Origin: Sinorhizobium sojae CCBAU 05684
GTDB lineage: Bacteria > Pseudomonadota > Alphaproteobacteria > Rhizobiales > Rhizobiaceae
Length of the DNA: 64,000 nt
Assembly: GCF_002288525.1 (NCBI RefSeq)
Contig: NZ_CP023067.1
Location: 2,294,001-2,358,000 of the forward strand
Direction: 5' to 3'
Shown one piece after another: positions 27,611-35,505 of the stretch. A program made the translations under genes and the position numbers. The notes under the pieces are model-generated. The model ran no database searches. It worked only from the letters and a program-made list of their open reading frames with translations, and had not been told where the DNA came from. Within the stretch, counting starts at the first letter, position 1; the number at the start of each line of letters is the position of its first letter.

Positions 27611-27915
27611 GGAAGAGTTGCGCGGCTTCCCGCTCTAAATCGCTAAATTGATCATGTTCTATGATTTCGGGCCGACCGGCCCATAATCACGGTGATCCTG
27701 GCGGGCAGATTTCAAAGATTTTAGGATAACGGCCCCTGCGGCGTAGCAATCCCCCTTGCATTCGACCTCAAGGACGCTAAAAAGCGGCCGATCAGTCTGA
27801 CAGCGGCCGTCCGCAGCGATTGCCCGCGATCGGAATGGCTCTCGGAATCTGCGCGGAACAAGCCGTCCCGGACTGGCCCCGGATGGCGACCGCGCCAGCG
27901 CAAGGCGGACCGTCA
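27611..27915. other. Intergenic region upstream of prsA
   Basis: This 305-base gap must contain the prsA promoter. A TTGCAT near 27757 followed after 16 bases by TAAAAA is a weak candidate only. A short GC hairpin (GGGCCG/CGGCCC) lies near 27670. No gene or repeat copy is seen. Confidence 0.3.
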
Positions 27916-28848
27916 ATGAAGGTTTTCGCAGGCAATTCGAACCGGCTGCTGGCCGAAGCGATCTGCAACTATCTCAACCTGCCACTCGGCAAAGCCACGG
28001 TCCGGCGTTTCGCCGACCAGGAGATCTTCGTCGAAATCGGCGAAAACGTGCGCGGCGAGGATGTTTTCATCATCCAGTCCACATCGTTCCCGACCAACGA
28101 TCACCTGATGGAACTGCTCATCATGATCGACGCGGTTCGCCGCTCCTCCGCCCGCCGTATTACCGCCGTACTTCCCTATTTCGGCTACGCCCGGCAGGAT
28201 CGCAAGCCCGGGCCGCGCACCCCGATTTCCGCCAAGCTCGTCGCCAACCTGATCACCGAAGCCGGCGCCGACCGCGTCCTTACCCTCGATCTCCACGCCG
28301 GCCAGATCCAGGGCTTCTTCGATATCCCGACCGACAATCTCTATGCGGTCCCGATCCTCGCGCGCGACGTCAAGGAAAACTACAATCTCAACAATGTCAT
28401 GGTCGTCTCGCCGGACGTCGGCGGCGTCGTGCGTGCCCGCGCCCTTGCCAAACGGCTCGACTGTCTGCTCGCGATCGTCGACAAGCGTCGCGATCGACCC
28501 GGTGAATCGGAAGTCATGAACGTCATCGGCGACGTCGGCGGCAAGGATTGCATCTTGATCGACGACATCGTCGATTCCGGCGGCACGCTGTGCAACGCCG
28601 CCGAAGCGCTCTTGAAGAACGGCGCCACCAGCGTCACCGCCTACATCACCCACGGCGTCCTCTCCGGCGGCGCCGTCGCGCGCGTCACCTCCTCCATGCT
28701 GAAGGAACTGGTGATCACCGATTCCATCCAGCCGACGACGGCGGTGCAATCGGCCCACAATGTCCGCGTCATCTCCACCGCCGCCCTGATCGGGGAAGCG
28801 ATCAGCCGCACCAGCCAGGAAGAGTCGGTGTCGAGCCTGTTCGACTGA
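27916..28848 (+). CDS. prsA: Ribose-phosphate pyrophosphokinase
   Basis: A 310-residue enzyme that makes PRPP from ribose 5-phosphate and ATP, supplying nucleotide, histidine and tryptophan synthesis. Conserved features: [12 protein letters not shown] near the N-terminus, the flexible loop [36 protein letters not shown], and the PRPP-binding loop [14 protein letters not shown]. The ATG at 27916 gives the standard length; the frame is open upstream without support. It appears to be monocistronic. Confidence 0.97.
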   Translation: MKVFAGNSNRLLAEAICNYLNLPLGKATVRRFADQEIFVEIGENVRGEDVFIIQSTSFPTNDHLMELLIMIDAVRRSSARRITAVLPYFGYARQDRKPGPRTPISAKLVANLITEAGADRVLTLDLHAGQIQGFFDIPTDNLYAVPILARDVKENYNLNNVMVVSPDVGGVVRARALAKRLDCLLAIVDKRRDRPGESEVMNVIGDVGGKDCILIDDIVDSGGTLCNAAEALLKNGATSVTAYITHGVLSGGAVARVTSSMLKELVITDSIQPTTAVQSAHNVRVISTAALIGEAISRTSQEESVSSLFD

Positions 28849-29078
28849 GGCCGCATCTTGAAATTTTGAGCCGATCGCCTCAGACAGACTTGCGTCCTTG
28901 GGGATACGCAATGCTGCCGTATGGCTTGACGCTGCGCTCTACATGCTGCCTACGCACCTGAGCCTATTGCGGGAATGGGTCGGCGTAAAAATAAATTCTT
29001 GTGACTTTAGTACCGCTGCAGGCGCGAAATGTCCTGGCGGAGAGCAGGTTGCCGAGCACGGATCGAATTGGACTCGGT

Positions 29079-30257
29079 TCAGTTTGCACCGGCCCTATAG
29101 GTGATTCTAAAAATCACCCCGTTGGTGTCTTCGGACACCAGCAATGAACCGTCCGGCGCTATCGCCAGCCCGGCGAGGCGGCCGAACTCCATCTTGCGGT
29201 CATCGCTCAAGAAGCCGGTCAAGAAATCTTCGGTTCCGGTTGGCTCGCCTTTGTCGAAGTTGACGCGCACCACTTTATAGCCGGCTGGATCCGCCCGGTT
29301 TGCCGAGCCGCGCAGCGTGACAAAGGCATCGTTGCGGTATTCCTCCGGAAACTGCTCCGCATCGTAGAAGCGGATGTTGATCACGGAGGCATGGGCGTCG
29401 AACGTCAGTGCCGGCCCGACGGTCTTGGTGCTGCAGAACTCGTCCTTGGGCGCGCCCTCCGGCATGGTGAAGCTCACCCAGTCGGGCTGCCGATCGCCAT
29501 AGCAGAAGGGCCAGCCGTAATGCACGCCCTCTTCAATCTTGTTCAACTCCTCGCCGGGCAGGTCATCGCCAAGATGGTCGACACCATGGTCGAGGCCCCA
29601 CATCACACCCGTTTCTGGATGCCAATCGAAGCCTCGCATGTTCCGCAAGCCCTTCGCGAACACCGTCCGCCTCTTGCTGTTGAGGTCCAGGCGGAGGTTG
29701 GCAGCCTTCTCATCGCTGCTTTCGAAGCAGGCGTCGCAGGAACTGCCAATGTTGATGTGCAGCGCTCCGTCCGGGGCGAAGGCGAGCGTTCGCCGCCCGT
29801 GCTGGCCGCCGTCGGGCAGGTCGTCGACCACCGTTTCTATTTTGCCGATCGTGCCATCTGCATTCAGGTCGGCCGCCATCACCGCATGGACGGTGGCCAG
29901 GTAGATGCGACCATCTCGGATGGCGACGCCGTGGACGCCGTCGAGATCGGATGCCACCACGCGCGGCTTTGAATCGCCGTCCTTAAGGGCGATCACGTCC
30001 TTTTCCTCAGGTCGCGTCACGTAAACGGTGCCGTCTTCCGCCACCGCCATCATGCGGGCATTGCCGAGGTCACGGGCAAAAACGCTGACCTGGAAGCCAT
30101 CGGGCACCTTGAGCCGCTTCAGGATATCCTCGCTGAAGGGCTGATGTTTCGGCCTGAAGACATTTGCTTGCACGCTGTGGAGAACGCCTTCCTGTTGCGC
30201 CCATGCCGTCGCGGAGAACAGGAAGATGCTCGTCAGCAATGCGGCGCGCGTAATCAT
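29079..30257 (-). CDS. PQQ-type sugar (sorbosone-like) dehydrogenase
   Basis: A 392-residue periplasmic beta-propeller, second of this superfamily in the window. It has a cleavable signal (LLTSIFLFSATAWA), then KVPDGFQVSVFARDLGNARMM in pieces no longer than family motifs, GVHGVAIRDGRIYLA, HGRRTLAFAPDGALHINIGSSCDAC, and LDHGVDHLGDDLPGEELN. A CAGGAGGG ribosome site precedes the ATG. The gene directly upstream on the same strand encodes a HiPIP-like protein, and a broken di-heme cytochrome gene follows that, suggesting an electron path from the dehydrogenase to the respiratory chain. Confidence 0.87.
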   Translation of the reverse strand: MITRAALLTSIFLFSATAWAQQEGVLHSVQANVFRPKHQPFSEDILKRLKVPDGFQVSVFARDLGNARMMAVAEDGTVYVTRPEEKDVIALKDGDSKPRVVASDLDGVHGVAIRDGRIYLATVHAVMAADLNADGTIGKIETVVDDLPDGGQHGRRTLAFAPDGALHINIGSSCDACFESSDEKAANLRLDLNSKRRTVFAKGLRNMRGFDWHPETGVMWGLDHGVDHLGDDLPGEELNKIEEGVHYGWPFCYGDRQPDWVSFTMPEGAPKDEFCSTKTVGPALTFDAHASVINIRFYDAEQFPEEYRNDAFVTLRGSANRADPAGYKVVRVNFDKGEPTGTEDFLTGFLSDDRKMEFGRLAGLAIAPDGSLLVSEDTNGVIFRITYRAGAN

Positions 30258-30292
30258 ATCTACCCTCCTGCTCAGCGGGCTCGTCTTTTTTC

Positions 30293-30619
30293 TCAGGCCG
30301 GCCGTGGCTCATAAAAGCGGCACCAGCCATTGGGGCTGATTTCACGCGCAACGATTTCGCATGCATTCGGTTCCAGGAAGTGAGCGCACCCGCCGCACCG
30401 CCGACCCCTATTTGGCCTATCCCGATAGCGCGCCACAGATTTCGGCGTACTTCCAGCGCCGCGTGCGACGGGCTGGCGCGTCATGCATGAAGCAAGCGCA
30501 CCTGCGCCGGCAACCGCAGCTCCGGCCATCGTCACTTTCAAGAGTTTCCGCCGGGATACCGCTTGGCTTGAGCGTCCTTCCGCCGGGGTCTTACCCATCT
30601 GACTGCGATCCTTTTTCAT
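30293..30619 (-). CDS. High-potential iron-sulfur protein (HiPIP)-like, Tat-exported, possible lipoprotein
   Basis: A 108-residue protein. The N-terminus carries a twin-arginine signal (SRRKLLK at 22-28) and a hydrophobic stretch ending in a lipobox-like LASC at about 42-45. The C-terminal half has the four-cysteine HiPIP pattern C75-x2-C78-x8-C87-x12-GWC100. HiPIPs carry one 4Fe-4S cluster and shuttle electrons in the periplasm. GGGAGGCAAG precedes the ATG. Only 35 bases separate it from the PQQ-type dehydrogenase gene downstream, so they are probably co-transcribed and functionally linked. Confidence 0.8.
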   Translation of the reverse strand: MKKDRSQMGKTPAEGRSSQAVSRRKLLKVTMAGAAVAGAGALASCMTRQPVARGAGSTPKSVARYRDRPNRGRRCGGCAHFLEPNACEIVAREISPNGWCRFYEPRPA

Positions 30620-30670
30620 GGTCTTGCCTCCCCGTTAAATTCGAGACGTGCCAACGCCGTCGAACAGCGG

Positions 30671-30995
30671 TCAGATCGACATCAGGTATTCGATCAGGTC
30701 GCTCGTCTCCTCATCGGTGAGATCGAGTTAGAGGTGACGATCGTAATGCCTGATGACGTCCTCGAGCGTCGCGAACCGGCCGTCATGGTAGAACCCTCCC
30801 TTGTGGATCTTTTCCATGTTCCACAGCGCCCGCAACGGCGCGGTGCGATAGCGCTCGTCCGGAGATCGCATCGCCTGGAAATCATCAATTCCGATCTCGG
30901 CTGCGTCGAACTGCCCCGTGAAGAGGCTTTGCCGCTCATTTGAGCGGCGGCTGGGATCAAAGTTGAAGAGAGAAGAGGCGTGATAAATATCGCAT
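30671..30995 (-). pseudogene. Remnant of a di-heme cytochrome c (MauG/cytochrome c peroxidase-like), C-terminal part
   Basis: In one leftward frame the sequence reads ASSLFNFDPSRRSNERQSLF..., then YRTAPLRALWNMEKIHKGG, then FYHDGRFATLEDVIRHYD, which is the C-terminal block of di-heme cytochrome c family proteins. A TAA at 30728-30730 interrupts it, after which the frame continues LDLTDEETSDLIEYLMSI to a normal stop at 30671. Upstream a TAA at about 30996 closes the frame and both CxxCH heme sites are missing. It is therefore truncated and broken. It lies directly upstream of the HiPIP gene. Confidence 0.8.
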
Positions 30996-31148
30996 TAAAC
31001 AGGCGCAGGGGCATGCCACGTCCCTCGCCGCGGCATCAGCGCATGCACCCACGCCAGCCAGACGGCAGTCAGTCAGGAGGAATCACGAAGGATTCTTCGT
31101 CGTGGCCGACGAGGAGATGTCCCCATACAGCCAGAAACGCGGCACAAC

Positions 31149-31502
31149 TCATTCGCCGAGGACGCGGCGTCGTTCCTCGAACTCGTTCTTGTCGATCTCC
31201 CCGCGTGCGAAGCGCTCCTTGAGAATATCGAGCGGCGTACGGCCTTGCGGCGTGAGCGTTGGCGGCGGAGCCGGCCATGATCCGACGCCCCAGCGGACGA
31301 GGAGCACTACCGCCGCGATCACGACCGCAAGCAGCAGGACCATGAACAGCGGACCGAAAATCATTCCGTACCATCCCATCATGTGGGGACCATAAGCATA
31401 CCTGTCGGCGTCTGCCGGTGTCTGCGCCAGCATCCCGCTGGGCACGAGCGTTAGAGCTGCACTCGCTGCGACGAAAGGCGTGATGTGATTTCTGATGCTC
31501 AT
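31149..31502 (-). CDS. SHOCT-domain membrane protein
   Basis: A 117-residue protein: an N-terminal signal-like segment (VAASAALTLVPSGMLAQ), a short loop with YGPHMMGWYG, a strong membrane helix (FGPLFMVLLLAVVIAAVVLLV), and a C-terminal SHOCT motif (PLDILKERFARGEIDKNEFEE). SHOCT is a short oligomerisation motif found at the ends of many unrelated proteins. AAGGA precedes the ATG. It lies 48 bases downstream of the DUF302 gene on the same strand, a pairing I recall from copper- or redox-related rhizobial clusters, without a defined role. Confidence 0.85.
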   Translation of the reverse strand: MSIRNHITPFVAASAALTLVPSGMLAQTPADADRYAYGPHMMGWYGMIFGPLFMVLLLAVVIAAVVLLVRWGVGSWPAPPPTLTPQGRTPLDILKERFARGEIDKNEFEERRRVLGE

Positions 31503-31550
31503 TTTTGTTTGTTCCTTGCGGGTCGAGCGAGCCTGACCGAGATGTGATGC

Positions 31551-31937
31551 TTAAAGGGCGGCAATGACCGCCTTGAGCTTCGTCTGCACGGTGCGGGCGA
31601 TATCCAGCAGGTTGGGGTTTCCGACGGTCTGCATCGACGCAACTGGATCCACAGCAGAGACCTCAATCCTGCCATCGTCGAGTTCCTGCACGATGACGTT
31701 GCATGGCAGCATCGTGCCGATCTTGTCTTCCGCTTGAAGCGCCTGGTGTGCCAAGGAGGGATTGCACGCACCTAGAATGCGGTAATTCCTAAATTCGAGA
31801 TCCAGCTTCTTCTTCAACGTCGCCTTAACATCAATATCGGTCAGGATTCCGAAGCCCTCCTTCTTCAGGGCATCGCCAACGCGCTTTACCGCTGCGTCAA
31901 AGCTCTGGTCCACGATCTTGCTGAAGTGATAGCTCAT
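31551..31937 (-). CDS. DUF302-family protein
   Basis: A 128-residue DUF302 protein, with the typical DQSFDAAVKRVGDALKKEGF, FRNYRILGACNPSLAHQAL and LPCNVIVQELDDGRIEVSAV blocks. The conserved cysteine and proline in the GACNP motif and the LPCNV cysteine are present. The family has a ferredoxin-like fold and no firm function; links to redox stress and heavy metals are proposed. The ATG at 31937 is chosen for its AGGAGA site and match to family starts. Likely an operon with the SHOCT gene. Confidence 0.88.
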   Translation of the reverse strand: MSYHFSKIVDQSFDAAVKRVGDALKKEGFGILTDIDVKATLKKKLDLEFRNYRILGACNPSLAHQALQAEDKIGTMLPCNVIVQELDDGRIEVSAVDPVASMQTVGNPNLLDIARTVQTKLKAVIAAL

Positions 31938-32093
31938 GCTGGCAATTCTCCTGTACGCGAGGACAAAGCGGTGCGGCACCACTTACAGCAAAGCAGATTA
32001 CCAGCTGGGAGGTGGCAGTGCATTGAGCCAAGTCAAACTTAGCTCCAAAGCCGCGCTTCAGAACGCTCAATGATGCGCCTCCATTGTCGCAGC

Positions 32094-32590
32094 TTAGACC
32101 TGCCACGAGAGCGCGAGCACGTCGTGACGTCGTGCGATAGTTTCGGGCCTGCGCAGTGTTTGGACCGCGCATTCGTAGTCGCGGAACGCATATTGGGCTT
32201 GGCCCAACATCCAGTGGTACCGACCTTGCGGGTGCGGGTTGAGCCGGAGTGCCTTCCACACCTGCTCTATGGCTTCGGCAGGCCGGCCTTTTTCCGTCGT
32301 CAGTTCAGCCTGCATCGCCCATGCGTCAGCGTGGTTGGGGTCCAGTTTGTGGGCGGCATCGAATTCGGCATCCGATTCCATCAAGCGACCCTCATGCCCC
32401 AATATGACGCCCAATACCCATCGTTTCCCGGCATCGTTGGGATCGAGTTCGACAGCCTGCTGTGCTTCGGCAAGCGCTCTTGCGCGGTTGGGATTCACCG
32501 GTTCGTGCCAGAACTCCCAGCCCAGCCAGAGGTTGAGTGCCAGCCAACGGTGCGCCTCGGCATATTCCAGGGTGGGAGGGATATACAGCG
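32094..32590 (-). pseudogene. Fragment of a TPR-containing adenylate/guanylate cyclase-type protein
   Basis: One frame, open from a stop near 32597 to the TAA at 32094, reads TLEYAEAHRWLALNLWLGWE and then TPR units (QQAVELDPNDAGKRWVLGV, EFDAAHKLDPNHADAWAMQ, QVWKALRLNPHPQGRYHW). This matches the C-terminal TPR region of a family of class III cyclases. The catalytic domain is absent and the expected last 80 or so residues after LRRPETIARRH are lost. A GTG-started protein could be made from 32498, but it would be only a TPR piece. Confidence 0.75.
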
Positions 32591-32619
32591 ACTCGGCAAC
32601 CTATGAAGAGCAGGCCCTA

Positions 32620-33240
32620 TCATACATCTGGCGAATGGACCGGTCCTAAATCGCGGCTCCGCTTGACCAGGAAGCGACGGACAGTCGGATCAGATTCAGT
32701 TTCGATCGAGCGCCCATAGGCCTCTTTGGCTGCCGCCAGATGGCCGCACCGGCTCAACAATTCTGCCTTCGCGGCCAAAATGGGCTGATATTGGAATAGG
32801 CGCTGATCGTCGCTGATGCGCTCGAGAGCGGCCAAACCCTTTTCGGCGCTCTGTCCAGCGGCGATCACGATGGCGCGACAAGCCGCTGCCCCATTGTCGT
32901 TGGCGGCACCAGGAAAGCGGCAGCGATGGTTGCGGCATCGAAGCCAAGGATGGTCTGGAGAATGAAGGGGCTGCGCATAGGCCGGTCGATGGCCGGATGA
33001 GCGCAGGTGAACATCAGTCTCAAGCGTTCGTCGGGGATGCCGCTCCCGTCTTCAATGTCGTGAAGTTCCTCCGTGAGCAGCTGGAGATGAGCCACGGATT
33101 GCGCGCGTGTCTCCGCCCGGCGCGCAGCGTCGATCAGCCGCCGCCGGGCGGCCGTCATAAGCCACCCCTCGGGCTTGGCGGGAATGCCCCTAATCGGCCA
33201 ACAGTCGAGAGCGGCGGCAAAGGCTTCAGACTCCACCCGC
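32620..33240 (-). pseudogene. Internally deleted ECF-type RNA polymerase sigma factor (DUF6596 family)
   Basis: The N-terminal part (33240 to about 32900) reads SEAFAAALDCWPIRGIPAKP, WLMTAARRRLIDAARRAET and DERLRLMFTCAHPAI, up to TTMGQRLV. In a shifted frame the C-terminal part (32868-32620) reads IVIAAGQSAEKGLAALERI and AKAELLSRCGHLAAAKEAYG. The roughly 200 residues normally between QRLV and the LNRA-IVIA region are missing, and the first 25-30 residues are also lost. The join falls at a short CGCGCCA stretch that both ends would share, so a microhomology deletion is likely. Confidence 0.78.
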
Positions 33241-33246
33241 TGCAGA

Positions 33247-33642
33247 CTACCCCCCGCGGCGAGGCAATCCACATGGCGGCACTGCGCATGCCTCGCCGCC
33301 GCCAAAGAGCCGCGAACGGGTGAGGAATCGTTTCTCGCGGCCATTGTCGAGCGAGAACATGCCGCCCCTGCCCGGCACCACGTCGATTATGAGCTGGGTG
33401 TGCTTCCACACCTGGTATTGGCTGGCGCTGATATAGATCGGAACGCCATCGATCTCGCCGAGCTTCACGTCATTGTCGCCGACGATGTAGTCGTCGGCCG
33501 GGTAGCACATGGGCGAGGAGCCGTCGCAGCAGCCTCCCGACTGATGGAAGAGTATCTCCGGGTGATCGCGGCGGATTTCGCGGATCAAGTCGATGGCCGC
33601 CTCGGTCGCAAGCACGCACGGCTGGTGATCTGTTTCCGTCAA
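33247..33642 (-). CDS. DUF779-family protein, aldehyde dehydrogenase partner
   Basis: A 131-residue protein with the DUF779 hallmarks: ILFHQSGGCCDGSSPMCYP (cysteine-rich), DVKLGEIDGVPIYISASQYQ, and WKHTQLIIDVVPGRGGMFS. The start is probably the TTG at 33642, preceded by GGGGGGATAAAG. Family members are often encoded next to AldB/ExaC-type aldehyde dehydrogenases, as here, but their function is unknown. The last 18 residues (after KRFLTRSRLF) look unlike the family and may be read-through into the sigma-factor remnant. Repeat copy 7 separates it from the dehydrogenase gene. Confidence 0.85.
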   Translation of the reverse strand: MTETDHQPCVLATEAAIDLIREIRRDHPEILFHQSGGCCDGSSPMCYPADDYIVGDNDVKLGEIDGVPIYISASQYQVWKHTQLIIDVVPGRGGMFSLDNGREKRFLTRSRLFGGGEACAVPPCGLPRRGG

Positions 33643-33662
33643 CTTTATCCCCCCTGGTGCCT

Positions 33663-33752
33663 CGGCCCGAAATTCGGACCCGGAAAGCCCGATGCGCAGA
33701 TTCAAAAATTCACAGCGATCTTGCGCGCCTGATAAGACGCGCGGCGCCGTAG
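33663..33752. repeat. RIME-like intergenic repeat, copy 7 (reverse orientation)
   Basis: Reverse-oriented copy. It starts with the CGGCCCGAAATTCGG-type module, then gatgcgcagattcaaa, then the core palindrome with GCGCGCCTGATAAGACGCGC at its centre, ending GCCGTAG. It lies between the aldehyde dehydrogenase and DUF779 genes, so it would be transcribed with them if they are co-transcribed. Confidence 0.85.
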
Positions 33753-33836
33753 ACGCCCGACAGGCCCCCGATTGGTACCGGGAGCCCGCCGGGAGGATCA
33801 TCGGCGATCGCCACGCCGGGATCGCATGATCGAGGA

Positions 33837-35345
33837 TCAGAAAAAGCCGAGCGCCTTCGGGCTGTAGCTCACCAGCATGTTCTTCGTCTGCTGGTAATGC
33901 TCCAGCATCATCTTGTGCGTCTCGCGGCCGATGCCCGATTGCTTGTAACCGCCGAATGCCGCGTGGGCCGGATAGGCATGATAGCAATTGGTCCAGACGC
34001 GGCCGGCTTGGATGTCGCGGCCGAAGCGGTAGCAACGGTTGGCGTCTCGGCTCCAGACGCCGGCACCCAAGCCGTAGAGCGTGTCGTTGGCGATCGCCAG
34101 CGCCTCCTCCTCGGTCTTGAAGGTCGTCACCGATACGACCGGCCCGAAGATTTCCTCCTGGAAGATACGCATCTTGTTGTGGCCGCTGAACACGGTCGGC
34201 TGGACGTAGTAGCCTCCCGCAAGCTCGCCCTCGAGCTCGTTGCGCGCTCCGCCCGTCAGCACTTCGGCCCCTTCCTGCTTGCCGATATCGATATAGGCGA
34301 GGATCTTTTCGAGCTGTTCGCTCGAGGCCTGCGCGCCGATCATCGTCGCGGGATCGAGCGGATTGCCCTGGCGGATCGCCTCGACCCGCTTGACCGCCCG
34401 CTCCATGAAGCGGTCGTAGATGCTTTCCTGAACCAGCGCACGGCTCGGGCAGGTGCAGACCTCGCCCTGGTTGAGCGCAAACATGGCGAAGCCCTCGAGC
34501 GCCTTGTCGAAATAATCGTCTTCCTCGTTGAGCACGTCGGCAAAGAAGATGTTCGGCGACTTGCCGCCAAGCTCCAGCGTCACCGGGATGAGGTTCTGGC
34601 TGGCATATTGCATGATCAACCGGCCGGTGGTCGTCTCGCCGGTGAAGGCGATCTTGGCGATGCGAGGGCTGGTGGCGAGCGGCTTTCCGGCTTCGAGACC
34701 GAAGCCGTTGACGATGTTGAGCACGCCCGGCGGCAGGAGGTCGGCGATGAGTTCGGCAAGCACGAGAATGGAGGCCGGCGTCTGCTCGGCGGGTTTCAGC
34801 ACGACACAGTTGCCGGCGGCAAGCGCCGGCGCCACCTTCCAGGCGGCCATCAGGATCGGGAAGTTCCAGGGAATGATCTGGCCGACAACGCCGAGCGGCT
34901 CGTGGAAATGATAGGCGATCGTGTCGTGATCGATCTCGCCGATCGAGCCTTCCTGCGCGCGAATGCAGGCGGCAAAATAGCGGAAATGGTCGATCGCCAG
35001 CGGAATGTCCGCCGCCATCGTCTCGCGGATCGGCTTGCCGTTGTCGAAGCTCTCGGCCCGCGCCAGGAGCTCCAGATTGTCCTCCATGCGCGCCGCGATC
35101 TTCATCAGGATGTTGGAGCGTTCGGTGGTCGAGGTCCGGCCCCACTTCTCCTTGGTGGCGTGGGCCGCATCGAGCGCCAGTTCGATATCGGCCGCATCCG
35201 AACGGGCGACTTGGCAAATCGTGCCGCCGGTGATCGGCGTCGTGTTTTCGAAATAGCGCCCGGAGACCGGCTCGCGCCACTCGCCCCCGATGAAGTTTCC
35301 GTATTTCGCCTTGAACGGGCTCTCGACGATCTTCTGATGCAGCAT
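33837..35345 (-). CDS. NAD-dependent aldehyde dehydrogenase (AldB/ExaC/AcoD type)
   Basis: A 502-residue class 3 aldehyde dehydrogenase. The oxyanion region [14 protein letters not shown], catalytic glutamate in [11 protein letters not shown] and catalytic cysteine near residue 300 in [11 protein letters not shown] are present, as is EEIFGPVVS. This subgroup oxidises acetaldehyde and other short aldehydes to acids during alcohol or acetoin use. GGGAGGAAG precedes the ATG. It is followed by DUF779 and preceded by a GAF/Fis regulator on the same strand, with a perfect palindrome about 105 bases upstream, so regulated expression by that protein is likely. Confidence 0.96.
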   Translation of the reverse strand: MLHQKIVESPFKAKYGNFIGGEWREPVSGRYFENTTPITGGTICQVARSDAADIELALDAAHATKEKWGRTSTTERSNILMKIAARMEDNLELLARAESFDNGKPIRETMAADIPLAIDHFRYFAACIRAQEGSIGEIDHDTIAYHFHEPLGVVGQIIPWNFPILMAAWKVAPALAAGNCVVLKPAEQTPASILVLAELIADLLPPGVLNIVNGFGLEAGKPLATSPRIAKIAFTGETTTGRLIMQYASQNLIPVTLELGGKSPNIFFADVLNEEDDYFDKALEGFAMFALNQGEVCTCPSRALVQESIYDRFMERAVKRVEAIRQGNPLDPATMIGAQASSEQLEKILAYIDIGKQEGAEVLTGGARNELEGELAGGYYVQPTVFSGHNKMRIFQEEIFGPVVSVTTFKTEEEALAIANDTLYGLGAGVWSRDANRCYRFGRDIQAGRVWTNCYHAYPAHAAFGGYKQSGIGRETHKMMLEHYQQTKNMLVSYSPKALGFF

Positions 35346-35449
35346 GACTTCCTCCCTTGGAAACGAACAGCACTCCGATTGCTGTGAGAGGAAGGGTGAA
35401 GCCGAAAGGGAAGGTGCGATAGGCCGCCGCGACTGCCCGCAAGGCCGTG

Positions 35450-35467
35450 TGTCTCAGAAGTGAGACA
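35450..35467. promoter_or_regulatory. Palindromic operator candidate upstream of the aldehyde dehydrogenase gene
   Basis: TGTCTCAGAAGTGAGACA is a perfect inverted repeat with seven-base arms and a four-base spacer. It lies between the regulator gene and the aldehyde dehydrogenase gene, about 105 bases before the latter's start. The Fis-type HTH of the adjacent regulator would bind such a site as a dimer. I found no -24/-12 sigma-54 promoter below it. Confidence 0.6.
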
Positions 35468-35505
35468 GCTAGAAGCTAAAACCCGTGCTGCAGCGCAGCA
35501 AATGC

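Noticed and set aside
30694-31014. 106-residue leftward ORF over the cytochrome remnant
   Set aside because: Wrong frame; the meaningful frame there is the broken di-heme cytochrome.
33897-35387. 496-residue rightward ORF opposite the aldehyde dehydrogenase gene
   Set aside because: Antisense frame of a gene with intact catalytic motifs.
33247-35442. 731-residue leftward open frame across the aldehyde dehydrogenase gene
   Set aside because: It is the wrong frame of the dehydrogenase (Arg/Ala/Asp-rich) that happens to run into the real DUF779 gene; only its last 131 codons are real.
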